Positions 1 to 7,506 are shown, counted from the first letter of the stretch. The stretch: DNA of 40,330 bases from Candidatus Zixiibacteriota bacterium (GCA_016926795.1 JAFGNW010000031.1:1-40330), one strand, 5' to 3'. Numbers and translations: made by a program. Notes: generated by a model from the letters alone, not told the origin.

Positions 1-82
1 GGATCTTTCGGCGGTATTTGCATACCCAAACTACATGGTACTGCAAACAATACATACTATGCGCTGTCTTGATTACTTCCAT
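1..82 (-). CDS. tnpA: IS200/IS605-family transposase TnpA, N-terminal fragment cut by the window edge
   Basis: The minus strand from an ATG at 82-80 reads 27 codons without a stop to the window edge. The peptide contains YHVVWVCKYRRKI, which matches the start of the Y1 HUH transposases of IS200/IS605 elements (usual form YHxVxxxKYRRK). The HUH motif and catalytic tyrosine would lie beyond the edge, so activity cannot be judged. The hairpin just upstream (115-132) fits the left end of such an element. The frame was read by hand because it is too short for normal ORF calling. Confidence 0.8.
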   Translation of the reverse strand, partial: MEVIKTAHSMYCLQYHVVWVCKYRRKI

Positions 83-114
83 GACAGCAATATACCGCCT
101 CAAGGCTCATTCAT

Positions 115-132
115 CCACGGCTAAAGCCGTGG
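115..132. repeat. IS200/IS605 subterminal hairpin
   Basis: CCACGGCT-AA-AGCCGTGG is a perfect 8-bp stem with a two-base loop, 33 bases upstream of the tnpA start. IS200/IS605 ends carry such hairpins, which TnpA recognises in single-stranded form. The sequence CCACGGCTTTAGCCGTGG is typical of many elements of this family. Confidence 0.7.
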
Positions 133-156
133 TGTTCTGTCTACGACCGCATAAAA

Positions 157-182
157 AACGGCGGGTCGTAAAACCCGCCGTT
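157..182 (-). terminator. Rho-independent terminator
   Basis: AACGGCGGGT / ACCCGCCGTT forms a perfect 10-bp stem with a 6-base loop. On the minus strand it is followed by TTTTAT. It would stop transcription arriving from the clpB side before the IS200 element. Confidence 0.75.
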
Positions 183-385
183 AAAAAGGAGAACTGAAGG
201 AGTCCATTCCTGATGCTTGCCTATACTTGTAATCCCTGATGCCTTACAGCAATTTCCTCTTTATATATAAATAACCTTTATCGAGTCGGCTTGGTTCCCG
301 TTATATAAAAATAACGGTGAGGCTTTTTTCATGCCCCGCCGAGCCAGAGTGTAAGGTAGGAATATAGCAGTCTTTTTGTTCTTTT
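183..385. other. Gene-free stretch with one hairpin; function unknown
   Basis: No convincing gene is seen here. A stem CCGTTAT/ATAACGG (298-304 with 311-317), extended by GCTT/AGGC (289-292 with 320-323), is followed by six T on the plus strand (324-329), so it resembles a plus-strand terminator although no plus-strand gene precedes it. On the minus strand a 23-codon ORF (about 260-331, beginning MKKASPLFLY) has a weak upstream purine stretch. Neither is supported well enough to call as a gene. Confidence 0.35.
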
Positions 386-415
386 GTCGAAACCGCAAGG
401 GTTTCGTCCTACAGC
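386..415. repeat. Short palindromic repeat, family A copy 1
   Basis: A 30-base unit centred on the hairpin GAAACC-GCAA-GGGTTTC. A near-identical copy lies at 3624-3653 on the other side of clpB, in the same orientation. Confidence 0.7.
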
Positions 416-420
416 CACTC

Positions 421-492
421 TGTCATCACCGCGAAAGCGGGGATCCAGGTTATCTTTCCTTTCCTGGATTCCCAGTTAAGCTGGGAATGACA
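421..492. repeat. Palindromic repeat, family B copy 1 (TGTCAT ends)
   Basis: A 72-base imperfect palindrome beginning TGTCAT and ending ATGACA, with inner arms GGATCCAG...CTGGATTCC. A longer relative is at 3450-3541. This kind of GTCAT...GCGAAAGCGGG...CTGGATTCCCG unit is known as a dispersed intergenic repeat in many unrelated bacterial genomes. Confidence 0.75.
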
Positions 493-507
493 TAAGAAAA
501 TCTATGT

Positions 508-560
508 GTCGAAAGTCTTTCCTTCGCTTAGCTCAGGAACGAGTCGACATTTCGACCTAC
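508..560. repeat. Intergenic repeat, family C copy 1
   Basis: A 53-base block bounded by GTCGAAA and TTTCGAC. It matches 3558-3610 at 50 of 53 positions by eye, and in both places it follows a family B unit by 15-16 bases, so B and C act as one composite unit. Confidence 0.75.
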
Positions 561-630
561 GATTCTATCAGGGTCAGATGCTGACATCTGCCGCTCACAT
601 TAATCTTCCGCCCATGTTACTAAGTTTCAC

Positions 631-656
631 TCATGCTTCGACTACGCTCAGCATGA
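631..656. repeat. Short palindromic repeat, family D
   Basis: TCATGC...GCATGA are inverted arms around TTCGACTACGCTCA. The right half (CTACGCTCAGCATGAC) recurs at 3717-3732. Confidence 0.55.
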
Positions 657-687
657 CTTTGTTGTACTTTTATAAGTTCGCCCCCAA

Positions 688-715
688 GTCACCCTGAGCG
701 GAATCGAAGGGTGAC
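688..715. repeat. Short palindromic repeat, family E copy 1
   Basis: GTCACCCT...AGGGTGAC inverted arms around GAGCGGAATCGA. The copy at 3757-3783 differs at one of 27 shared positions. This unit is also a widely dispersed intergenic repeat in bacterial genomes. Confidence 0.75.
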
Positions 716-736
716 CGGTATTCTCATCCTAAAAAC

Positions 737-782
737 GTCATTGCGAGCGTAGGTGCCGAAAGGCACCGGAGCGTGGCAATCT
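737..782. repeat. Short palindromic repeat, family F
   Basis: Outer arms ATTGC...GCAAT enclose the perfect hairpin GGTGCC-GAAA-GGCACC (752-767). It lies 10 bases beyond the clpB stop codon and could act as a 3' mRNA stem-loop for clpB. Confidence 0.6.
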
Positions 783-792
783 ATTTCAAAAA

Positions 793-3423
793 CTAAACAT
801 CCACGGTCTCATTACTTTTTGTCTGCTCGCCTTTGGCCCTCAACTGCAGTTCGTTGTCGGCGTAATCGACGTGAAGGGTCTGCCCCGTTTTCAACTCCCC
901 GGCCAGGACCATCTTCGCTATCCGCTGGGACAGTTCTTTATTGATAAACCGCTTTATCGGGCGGGCGCCGAAAGTCTGGTCATAACCGCTGCGGGCGATA
1001 TATTCCACCGCCGGCTCCGACACCCTCAGAGTGATATCTTTTTCGGTTAAAATCTTCTGCAAATAATCCAGTTGCAAGCGGACGATATTCTTTATCTCCT
1101 CGTCGGTGAGCGAGGCGAAAACAATCGTCTCGTCGATACGGTTCAAAAACTCCGGTCGCAGGGTGCGGCGGAGGGTTTCCAGAACGTTCTGTTTCATGTT
1201 TTCATAGACAATCTCACGATTACCATCGGTGATACCGGTCGATTCCTTCTGAATATATTCCGCGGCGATATTCGAGGTCATTATCATAATCGCGTTCTTG
1301 AACGATACCGTCCGCCCCTGGTTGTCGGTCAAGCGGCCGTCGTCGAGTACCTGCAGCAGGATATTGAACACCTCGGGGTGCGCCTTTTCGATTTCATCGA
1401 GCAGCACCACCGCGTACGGGCGTCGCCGGACCGCCTCGGTAAGCTGACCCCCTTCGTCATAACCGACATACCCCGGCGGCGCCCCGATCAACCGCGATAC
1501 GGAGAATTTCTCCATGTATTCAGACATATCCAGACGGATGATGGCTTCCTCGGTACCGTAGAGAAATTCGGCCAGCGCCCGGGCCAGCTCAGTCTTCCCC
1601 ACCCCGGTCGGGCCGAGAAAGATAAAAGAACCGATCGGTCGGTTGGGGTCGGACAGACCCGCCCGCGACTGACGGACAGCGTCGGCCACAGCCATAACAG
1701 CTACGTTTTGGCCGATAACCCGTTTATGCAGTTCATCCTCAAGCCGCAGCAGTTTCTCCGACTCCGATTCCGTCAGGCGCGTTACCGGGATACCGGTCCA
1801 TTTGGAGACGACCTGGGCTACTTCGTCGGCATCGACAACTTCCTTGAGCAACTGACGCTTCTCCTGGATAACCGTAAGGGAATGCATCAAGAACTGCAGT
1901 TTTTTTTCGGCGTCGGCGATTTCACCGTATTTTATCTTGGCGGCCGTTTCATAATCGGCGCTGCGCTCGGCCTGGGCGGCACGGTGTTTCAGGCTCTCGA
2001 CTTCCGACTTGATATTACTGATAGCCGTAACCGTCTCTTTTTCCTTCAGCCATTGGGTCTTCATATCATCGCGCTGAGCGTAAAGGTCGGACAGCTCTTC
2101 CTCGATGGGTTTCAGGCGTTCCCGGGCGTCTTTTTCACGCTTGACGCCTTCCTTTTCGATTTCAAGCTGTCGGATACGCTTTTCTACCGCGTCCAGTTCG
2201 TCGGGCATGGAGTCGATGGATATGCGCAGTTCCGCGGCGGCTTCGTCGATAAGGTCGATAGCCTTGTCGGGCAGAAAGCGGTCGGCGATATAGCGGTCGG
2301 AGAGTTTCGCCGCCGCCACGATAGCGCCGTCGGAAATCTTGATACCGTGGAAGACCTCGTAGCGTTCGCGAAGGCCGCGCAGAATCGACACCGTTTCTTC
2401 GACCGTCGGCGGCTCGATTAATACCGGCGCGAAACGGCGTTCCAAAGCGGCGTCCTTTTCGATATGTTTGCGGTACTCATCGAGAGTGGTCGCGCCGATA
2501 AAGCGAATCTCACCGCGTGCCAGGGCCGGTTTGAGCATGTTCGAAGCGTCCATCGCTCCCTCGGCTGCCCCGGCGCCGACAATCGTGTGCATCTCGTCTA
2601 TAAAGAGAATGGTTTTCCCCTGCGAGCTTTCCACTTCTTTCAAAATGGCTTTCAACCGCTCCTCGAACTCGCCACGGAACTTGGAACCAGCGATAAGCGA
2701 GCCCAAATCCAGCGCCACCAATTGACGGTCTTTCAGGGTTTCGGGGACTTCACCTATAGCGATTTTCTGCGCCAGCCCCTCGACCACCGCCGTTTTACCC
2801 GTCCCCGGCTCGCCGATAAGCACCGGGTTGTTCTTGGTGCGCCGGGATAGTATCTTGATTATACGACGGATTTCGTCGTCGCGGCCGATAACCGGGTCGA
2901 GCTTATCTTCCCGAGCCATAGCCGTCAAATCCCGCGAATATTTTTCCAGCACGGCGTATTTGGTTTCCGGGTTGTCGTCGGTGACACGGGTTTTGCCCCG
3001 GATGGAGCTTAACGCTTTGAGCACCTCGTCCCGTTTGATGCCGTTGTTTTTAAGAATCTCCTGCGCCTTGCTCTTTACTTCCAGAAGCGCCAGAAACAGG
3101 TGTTCTACCGAAACGTATTCGTCCTTGAAGTTTTTCAGCTCGTTCTCGGCTTTGTAAAGCACCTGGGAGAACTCGTTCGACGGATAGAGCTGGCCGCCGG
3201 TTTGGTGGGGCAGCATCTTTATGGCGTTCTCGACCTCGCCGGCCAGTTCCTCCGGGTCAACACCCAGCTTTTTGACAAGCTGCCCGACCAGCCCCTCTTC
3301 CTGTTTTAAAAGGGCGGCGAGAAGATGTTCGGGCGTGATTTGCGGATGTTGCTCCGCCTGGGCCAGCTGCTGGGCGTACGACACGGCGTCGATGGACCGC
3401 TGGGTAAATTTATTGAAATTCAT
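793..3423 (-). CDS. clpB: ATP-dependent disaggregase ClpB (Hsp100)
   Basis: ClpB is a cytoplasmic hexameric AAA+ machine that pulls polypeptides out of aggregates together with DnaK/DnaJ. The 876-residue length is normal. Visible parts in order: two Clp N-terminal repeats (about 1-145), first AAA+ domain with Walker A GEPGTGKT (204-211) and Walker B ILFIDE (272-277), the coiled-coil middle domain (about 405-530) that docks DnaK and separates ClpB from ClpA/ClpC, second AAA+ domain with GPTGVGKT (604-611), and the C-terminal D2-small domain. The start [10 protein letters not shown] fits the family and GCAGGTGATGACAG precedes it. It is the last gene of the hsp20-dnaK-dnaJ-clpB series, but 360 bp of repeats separate it from dnaJ, so it may have its own control. 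No obvious heat-shock operator is seen upstream. Confidence 0.97.
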   Translation of the reverse strand: MNFNKFTQRSIDAVSYAQQLAQAEQHPQITPEHLLAALLKQEEGLVGQLVKKLGVDPEELAGEVENAIKMLPHQTGGQLYPSNEFSQVLYKAENELKNFKDEYVSVEHLFLALLEVKSKAQEILKNNGIKRDEVLKALSSIRGKTRVTDDNPETKYAVLEKYSRDLTAMAREDKLDPVIGRDDEIRRIIKILSRRTKNNPVLIGEPGTGKTAVVEGLAQKIAIGEVPETLKDRQLVALDLGSLIAGSKFRGEFEERLKAILKEVESSQGKTILFIDEMHTIVGAGAAEGAMDASNMLKPALARGEIRFIGATTLDEYRKHIEKDAALERRFAPVLIEPPTVEETVSILRGLRERYEVFHGIKISDGAIVAAAKLSDRYIADRFLPDKAIDLIDEAAAELRISIDSMPDELDAVEKRIRQLEIEKEGVKREKDARERLKPIEEELSDLYAQRDDMKTQWLKEKETVTAISNIKSEVESLKHRAAQAERSADYETAAKIKYGEIADAEKKLQFLMHSLTVIQEKRQLLKEVVDADEVAQVVSKWTGIPVTRLTESESEKLLRLEDELHKRVIGQNVAVMAVADAVRQSRAGLSDPNRPIGSFIFLGPTGVGKTELARALAEFLYGTEEAIIRLDMSEYMEKFSVSRLIGAPPGYVGYDEGGQLTEAVRRRPYAVVLLDEIEKAHPEVFNILLQVLDDGRLTDNQGRTVSFKNAIMIMTSNIAAEYIQKESTGITDGNREIVYENMKQNVLETLRRTLRPEFLNRIDETIVFASLTDEEIKNIVRLQLDYLQKILTEKDITLRVSEPAVEYIARSGYDQTFGARPIKRFINKELSQRIAKMVLAGELKTGQTLHVDYADNELQLRAKGEQTKSNETVDV

Positions 3424-3449
3424 CTGTCATCACCTGCTTTATCATTTAT

Positions 3450-3541
3450 TGTCATCCCCGCGAAAGCCGAAGGTGCGCCGGGGCGTGCGGGGATCCAGTC
3501 CTCAACACTTTCCTGGATTCCCGGTCAAGCCGGGAATGACG
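3450..3541. repeat. Palindromic repeat, family B copy 2, with 20-base expansion
   Basis: Same ends and arms as 421-492 but 92 bases long. The extra 20 bases lie in the left hairpin, where GCGAAAGC is expanded by a stretch containing GGTGCGCCGGGGCG. Confidence 0.75.
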
Positions 3542-3557
3542 TAAAGAAAGTTTATTT

Positions 3558-3610
3558 GTCGAAAGTCTTTCCTTCGCTTAGCTCAGGAACATGCCGACAT
3601 TTCGACCTAC
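3558..3610. repeat. Intergenic repeat, family C copy 2
   Basis: Matches 508-560 at 50 of 53 positions by eye, in the same orientation and with the same spacing from the family B unit. Confidence 0.75.
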
Positions 3611-3623
3611 AAATCATAGCCCT

Positions 3624-3653
3624 GTCGAAACCGCAAGGGTTTTGACCTACAGC
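3624..3653. repeat. Short palindromic repeat, family A copy 2
   Basis: Near-identical to 386-415 (GTCGAAACCGCAAGGGTTT core). In this array it lies after the B-C block, whereas in the first array it lies before it. Confidence 0.7.
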
Positions 3654-3665
3654 TTCTTATTTCAT

Positions 3666-3706
3666 GTCGGGTTTCTCGTTCCGCTTTGCGGCACTCGGAA
3701 CCCGAC
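3666..3706. repeat. Inverted repeat with GTCGGGTT arms
   Basis: GTCGGGTT (3666-3673) and AACCCGAC (3699-3706) are perfect 8-bp inverted arms. The intervening sequence holds a second small stem, CCGC-TTT-GCGG (3681-3691). Confidence 0.6.
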
Positions 3707-3756
3707 CTGGTTTGCCTACGCTCAGCATGACATTTTTAATTTAATTTCCCTATCAA

Positions 3757-3783
3757 GTCACCCTGAGCGGAGTCGAAGGGTGA
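3757..3783. repeat. Short palindromic repeat, family E copy 2, abutting the dnaJ stop
   Basis: GTCACCCT...AGGGTGA, one difference from 688-715. Its last base is directly next to the dnaJ stop codon (3784-3786), so the unit forms the first stem-loop of the dnaJ 3' end. Confidence 0.75.
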
Positions 3784-4725
3784 TTACTCACCCCACTCGT
3801 CGAGCAGTTTTTTCTGCTTTTCAGTCAGCTTGTCCGGGATGCGGACTTTAATCTCGACATACTGGTCGCCCTGGGCGCCGCCGACCGCCAGCCCCTGCCC
3901 CTTGAGCCGAAGTTTCGTCCCCGGCTGGGTGCCGGGCGGCACGGTCAGCATTATCATTTTGGACAGCGTCCGCACTTTTTTCTTGCAGCCCAGCGCGGCT
4001 TCTTTGAAGGAAATCTCCACCGAGCTGTAAATGTCGTTGCCTTTGCGTTCGAAATTCTGGTCGGGCATGACTCTCACCGTTATAATTAAATCACCTTTTT
4101 GTCTTGTCAGAGGGTCCTGCTGGCCCTGGTCGCGCAGGCGTATTTTACCGCCGTCGGCGATACCGGCCGGGATTTTCACCGCCAGCTTTTTGTCGGAACC
4201 CTGTAACTGAATCGTTCGCCGCGCGCCGTGCACGGCTTCCATGAACGTTATGCTTAATGTCGTGTGTATATCCACCGCTTTCGGACGCTGGTCGTGGGGT
4301 TTCCGACCGGGCCCGAACGAGGTTGCCTCACCGAACGGCGAGCCGCCGCCAAATAACGACGAGAAGAGGTCATCGAGACCGCCGATATCCTCGAACCCGC
4401 CTCCGCCGCGCTTTCCCCGCTGGCCGAAATTGGTAAAGAAACTGAAAGCGCCGGGGCCGAATCCGCCCTGGCCGGCAAAACCGCCCGGTTGCGGCCCGCC
4501 GGCGAAAGCCCCGTATTTGCGCAGGGTGTCGTATTCCGATTTCTTCTTGGGGTCGGAGAGCGTTTCGTAAGCCTCGGAAATCTCCTTGAATTTCGCCTCG
4601 GCCGTAGCGTCACCTTTATTGCGGTCGGGGTGATATTTCTTGGCCAGGGTGCGAAAACTCTTTTTGATTTCGTCGGCGGAGGCGTTTTCGCTCACACCCA
4701 GTATTTCATAAAAATCCTTGGCTAT
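3784..4725 (-). CDS. DnaJ-family co-chaperone without zinc finger (CbpA type), apparent AUA start
   Basis: A type II Hsp40 that would stimulate DnaK ATPase and deliver clients. From the proposed start the protein has about 313 residues: J domain (about 1-70, beginning xAKDFYEILGV, with HPD in KKYHPDRNKG), a Gly/Phe-rich linker (about 75-130), and the two beta-rich C-terminal substrate domains. The CxxCxGxG zinc-finger repeats of classical DnaJ are absent, so it is closer to CbpA/DnaJB. Start choice: the usual first codon position carries ATA (4725-4723), nine bases after a very strong AGGAGG (4740-4735), and the following codons give the canonical AKDFYEILGV. The next ordinary start, GTG at 4695, would delete helix I of the J domain. 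Either AUA is used or this is a point mutation or sequencing error. It lies 105 bp after dnaK. Confidence 0.9.
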   Translation of the reverse strand: MAKDFYEILGVSENASADEIKKSFRTLAKKYHPDRNKGDATAEAKFKEISEAYETLSDPKKKSEYDTLRKYGAFAGGPQPGGFAGQGGFGPGAFSFFTNFGQRGKRGGGGFEDIGGLDDLFSSLFGGGSPFGEATSFGPGRKPHDQRPKAVDIHTTLSITFMEAVHGARRTIQLQGSDKKLAVKIPAGIADGGKIRLRDQGQQDPLTRQKGDLIITVRVMPDQNFERKGNDIYSSVEISFKEAALGCKKKVRTLSKMIMLTVPPGTQPGTKLRLKGQGLAVGGAQGDQYVEIKVRIPDKLTEKQKKLLDEWGE

Positions 4726-4734
4726 CGAATATCA

Positions 4735-4740
4735 CCTCCT
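4735..4740 (-). promoter_or_regulatory. Shine-Dalgarno site that fixes the dnaJ start
   Basis: On the minus strand GAAAGGAGGTGAT is a near-perfect anti-16S match. It stands nine bases before ATA-GCC-AAG-GAT, and no ATG, GTG or TTG in the dnaJ frame lies within reach of it. Confidence 0.8.
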
Positions 4741-4812
4741 TTCACATTCGAACGAGCCCGGCTATTTTTAAACAACCGGACTCTCAAGGACTGCTAATAT
4801 TATACAAGTTCC

Positions 4813-4830
4813 ACTCTTCGAAGGAAGAGT
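4813..4830. other. Stem-loop at the dnaK 3' end
   Basis: ACTCTTC-GAAG-GAAGAGT is a perfect 7-bp stem with a tetraloop, immediately after the dnaK stop codon. No T-tract follows on the minus strand, so it is more likely an mRNA-stabilising or processing stem than a terminator. A TATAAT (4804-4799, minus) follows but has no good -35 partner. Confidence 0.5.
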
Positions 4831-6768
4831 TTATTTCATTTCCTCGAAATCAGCGTCAATCGGCTCGTCCTTGCTGTCAGCAATCCCACTACCGTTGTTG
4901 CCGGGGTTGGCTTGCTGTTTCATCCTATCCCCGGAAGAGAAACCCGCTGCGTTATCGGCCTGCTGGCGGTTGACGTTCTGGTACATTTCCGATGAAGCCG
5001 CGTGCCAGAGCTGGTTCAGGGCTTCCACCGAAGCCGTCATTTCCTCGACATTTTCGCTCTTGAGGGCTTCTTTGACCCGGTTGATCCCGGCCTCGATTTT
5101 GGCCCTGGTGTCGGCGCTCAGCTTGTCGCTGGTTTCCTTGAGTTGCCTTTCGGCCTGGAAGACGGCGGCATCGGCCTGGTTGCGGGCTTCCACCCGGCGC
5201 TTTTTGTCTTTATCCTCGGACTCGTGTTTTTTGGCGTCCTCGACCATGCGGTCGATTTCCGCCTCGGAGAGACCCGACGAGGCCTCGATACGGACATTCT
5301 GCGATTTACCGGTGGCCATGTCTTTGGCCGCCACATTGAGAATGCCGTTGGCATCGATATCGAACGTCACCTCGATTTGCGGGATACCGCGCGGCGCGGG
5401 CGGAATACCGTCGAGAACGAATCGGCCAATGGTCTTATTATCAATCGCCATTTCGCGTTCGCCCTGCAGGACATGGATATCCACCTGCGGCTGGTTGTCG
5501 GCGGCGGTTGAGAATATTTGCGACTTCCTGGTCGGGATGGTTGTGTTGCGTTCGATCAATTTGGTCATCACACCGCCCAGAGTCTCGATACCCAGTGACA
5601 GCGGGGTAACGTCCAGAAGGAGTACCTCGTTGACGTCGCCGGAGAGCACGCCACCCTGAATAGCGGCGCCCAGCGCCACCACCTCGTCGGGATTGACCGA
5701 ACGGTTCGGTTCTCGGCCAAAGAAGCTCTTGACCAGCTCGACCACTTTGGGCATACGGGTCATACCGCCGACCATAATGACGTCATCAATCTGGTTGATT
5801 TTCAGACCGGCATCGTCCAGGGCCTTCTGAACCGGCTCCATCGAGCGTTTCAACAGGTCGTCCACCAGTTGTTCATATTTGGCGCGCGTCAGGGTCAGGT
5901 TAAGGTGTTTGGGACCGTTGCTGTCGGCGGTAACAAACGGCAGGTTGATATCGGTCTGCAGGGTTGAGCTGAGCTCGATTTTGGCCTTCTCGGCAGCTTC
6001 CTTTAGCCGCTGAAGCGCCATCGGGTCTTTGGAGAGGTCGATACCGTCGGACTTTTTGAACTCCGCCACCAGCCAGTCGATAATGCGTTTGTCGAAATCA
6101 TCGCCGCCCAGATGGGTATCGCCGTTGGTCGAGAGGACCTCGAATACGCCCTCGGAAAGTTCCAGGATGGAGATATCGAACGTACCGCCGCCCAGGTCGT
6201 ACACGGCCACCTTGCCGGTCTTCTTCTTGTCCAGACCGTAAGCCAGCGAGGCCGCGGTCGGCTCGTTAATGATCCGTTTGACCTCGAGACCGGCGATTTT
6301 ACCGGCGTCCTTGGTCGCCTGTCGCTGCCGGTCGTTGAAATAGGCCGGCACCGTAATTACCGCTTCCCGGACAGCATGGCCGAGATATTCCTCGGCGGTC
6401 TTTTTCATCTTGGCCAGGATCATAGCGGAAATTTCCTGCGGCGTGTATTTCTTCCCCTGCATCTCAACCACCGGCTCGCCGTTCTCATTAGCCGTAACTT
6501 TATATGGGAAATTCTTGATTTCTTCTCTGACCTCGTCAAACTTGCGCCCCATCAAACGTTTGATGGAAAAGATCGTGTTCATCGGGTTAGTGACCGCCTG
6601 GCGTTTGGCTACCGTACCGGCCAGCCGTTCGCCGCTCTTATCGGTCGCCACCACCGAGGGCGTTGTCCGGGAACCTTCGGAGTTGGTAATAACTACCGAT
6701 TCCTTGCCCTCGATAACCGCCACCACACTGTTGGTGGTCCCCAAATCTATACCTATAATTTTGCTCAT
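4831..6768 (-). CDS. dnaK: Chaperone DnaK (Hsp70)
   Basis: Cytoplasmic ATP-dependent chaperone working with the downstream DnaJ-type protein and ClpB. The 645-residue length is typical. The nucleotide-binding domain (about 1-385) begins [15 protein letters not shown] and contains the second phosphate loop [10 protein letters not shown]. The substrate-binding domain follows, and the acidic tail ends [11 protein letters not shown], close to the usual EEVK end. AGAGGTGATAAT precedes the ATG. An apparent terminator between hsp20 and dnaK sits only 31 bp from the start codon, leaving almost no space for a separate promoter. dnaK is therefore probably fed by read-through or by a promoter inside hsp20. 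GrpE and HrcA are not in this window. Confidence 0.98.
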   Translation of the reverse strand: MSKIIGIDLGTTNSVVAVIEGKESVVITNSEGSRTTPSVVATDKSGERLAGTVAKRQAVTNPMNTIFSIKRLMGRKFDEVREEIKNFPYKVTANENGEPVVEMQGKKYTPQEISAMILAKMKKTAEEYLGHAVREAVITVPAYFNDRQRQATKDAGKIAGLEVKRIINEPTAASLAYGLDKKKTGKVAVYDLGGGTFDISILELSEGVFEVLSTNGDTHLGGDDFDKRIIDWLVAEFKKSDGIDLSKDPMALQRLKEAAEKAKIELSSTLQTDINLPFVTADSNGPKHLNLTLTRAKYEQLVDDLLKRSMEPVQKALDDAGLKINQIDDVIMVGGMTRMPKVVELVKSFFGREPNRSVNPDEVVALGAAIQGGVLSGDVNEVLLLDVTPLSLGIETLGGVMTKLIERNTTIPTRKSQIFSTAADNQPQVDIHVLQGEREMAIDNKTIGRFVLDGIPPAPRGIPQIEVTFDIDANGILNVAAKDMATGKSQNVRIEASSGLSEAEIDRMVEDAKKHESEDKDKKRRVEARNQADAAVFQAERQLKETSDKLSADTRAKIEAGINRVKEALKSENVEEMTASVEALNQLWHAASSEMYQNVNRQQADNAAGFSSGDRMKQQANPGNNGSGIADSKDEPIDADFEEMK

Positions 6769-6799
6769 ATTATCACCTCTTTTTTTCTCGGGTCAAAAA

Positions 6800-6824
6800 A
6801 AGGCTGGCCTTACTGACCAGCCTT
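6800..6824 (-). terminator. Terminator or attenuator between hsp20 and dnaK
   Basis: AAGGCTGG / CCAGCCTT makes a perfect 8-bp stem with a 9-base loop, followed on the minus strand by TTTTTGACCC. It ends 31 bp before the dnaK ATG, so it may act as a partial terminator that sets the Hsp20 to DnaK ratio. Confidence 0.7.
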
Positions 6825-6853
6825 CCTCTTTATTACCCGGTTTTGTAACAACC

Positions 6854-7291
6854 TTATGAAATCCGGACGTCAATTTCTTTAGGCTTCACTTCTTCGAGTT
6901 TAGCCAGCTTGACCGTCAGCATACCGTCTTTGTAGTCAGCCGAAATCTTGTCGCTGTTCACGGTGTCCGGCAGGGTGAAAGAACGGCAGAAACTGCCGGT
7001 GCTGATCTCGGTGCGGACATAGTTCTCGTCCTTCTCTTCGCTGGAAAACTCACGCTTGCCGCTGATGTTGAGGACGTTATCCTTAATGGTTACCTTGATG
7101 TCTTCTTTCTTCATGCCGGGTAATTCGAAAGTCAGGGCGATATTATCCTTACCGTCGATAATATTTACGCGCGGCACGAAATCGGAATCCCGTTCGGCCC
7201 AGACGGTCGGGAAAGAGAAGAAATCGTTGAACAGCCGGTCGATCTGCCGGTTCAGACCGTCTTTTTTCGGTTTAAAGGTTAAGTACGTCAT
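6854..7291 (-). CDS. Small heat-shock protein, Hsp20/alpha-crystallin family
   Basis: ATP-independent holdase that forms oligomers, binds unfolding proteins and passes them to DnaK/ClpB. The 145 residues fit the family. The alpha-crystallin domain spans about 38-140: it starts with the usual FVPRVNIIDGKD, contains LPGMKKEDIKV, and ends with the conserved DGMLTVKLAK strand (the G-x-L motif). The C-terminal I-x-I anchoring motif is seen as IDVRIS. A strong AAAGGAGG precedes the ATG. It is the first gene of the chaperone series. Confidence 0.95.
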   Translation of the reverse strand: MTYLTFKPKKDGLNRQIDRLFNDFFSFPTVWAERDSDFVPRVNIIDGKDNIALTFELPGMKKEDIKVTIKDNVLNISGKREFSSEEKDENYVRTEISTGSFCRSFTLPDTVNSDKISADYKDGMLTVKLAKLEEVKPKEIDVRIS

Positions 7292-7351
7292 TTTAGTATC
7301 CTCCTTTATTATTTGTTTTTTTCTTTCATTTTGTCATTCGCGTAATAATAT

Positions 7352-7367
7352 ATCATAGCCCGTGCCA
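7352..7367 (-). promoter_or_regulatory. Sigma-54-like element upstream of hsp20 (imperfect)
   Basis: TGGCACG (7367-7361) is an exact -24 box. The -12 box is ATGAT where TTGCW is expected, so the important GC is GA. Read as sigma-70, TTGGCA-N15-TATTAC is possible but also imperfect. Confidence 0.25.
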
Positions 7368-7476
7368 AAAAATATAACTCATTGTGCTACTATAAGTTGA
7401 GATTGGCGCCTTATGTCTACCATAAAAAAGGCAGTCAAAATGGCGTACATGCTGGCAGAATGGCAGTAAAAAGAAT

Positions 7477-7506
7477 GCCTTAATGACTGTCTACTGTCAT
7501 TAAGGC
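7477..7506 (-). terminator. Rho-independent terminator after the HEAT-repeat gene
   Basis: GCCTTAATGAC / GTCATTAAGGC is a perfect 11-bp stem with an 8-base loop, followed on the minus strand by ATTCTTTTTA. It stands 19 bp after the stop codon at 7526 and closes the three-gene unit that starts near 13.7 kb. Confidence 0.8.

Larger units (their letters stand above)
1..150 (-). mobile_element. IS200/IS605-type element, left end (partial)
   Basis: The start of tnpA (82-1, minus) together with the subterminal hairpin at 115-132 defines the left end of an IS200/IS605 insertion that continues outside the window. These elements lack terminal inverted repeats, so the outer border near 150 is only an estimate. 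A terminator (157-182) lies just outside it and would block transcription coming from the clpB side into tnpA. Confidence 0.65.
3424..3783. other. Repeat-filled intergenic region between dnaJ and clpB
   Basis: No gene is present. The region is occupied almost end to end by palindromic repeats of families B, C, A, a GTCGGGTT hairpin, a family D half and E, listed separately. Only about 25 bases next to the clpB start look unique, and they carry its ribosome binding site. Confidence 0.8.

Noticed and set aside
1-82. RAYT (REP-associated transposase) rather than IS200 TnpA
   Set aside because: The visible YHVVWVCKYRRK sequence is typical of IS200/IS605 and not of the RAYT N-terminus; the fragment is short, so some doubt remains.
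183-360. Cyclic di-GMP riboswitch on the minus strand
   Set aside because: A few short phrases look similar (AAAGCCTC), but the conserved core and second stem cannot be built.
361-785. Repeat cluster as a CRISPR array
   Set aside because: Units differ from each other, are palindromic of several kinds, and there is no regular repeat-spacer pattern or cas gene.
1072-2421. Long plus-strand ORF of 449 codons opposite clpB
   Set aside because: It is the antisense of a highly conserved ClpB region, has no recognisable motif and arises from the GC-rich codon use of the true gene.
4693-4695. GTG at 4695 as the dnaJ start
   Set aside because: It would remove the first helix of the J domain and leaves the strong ribosome site about 40 bases away.
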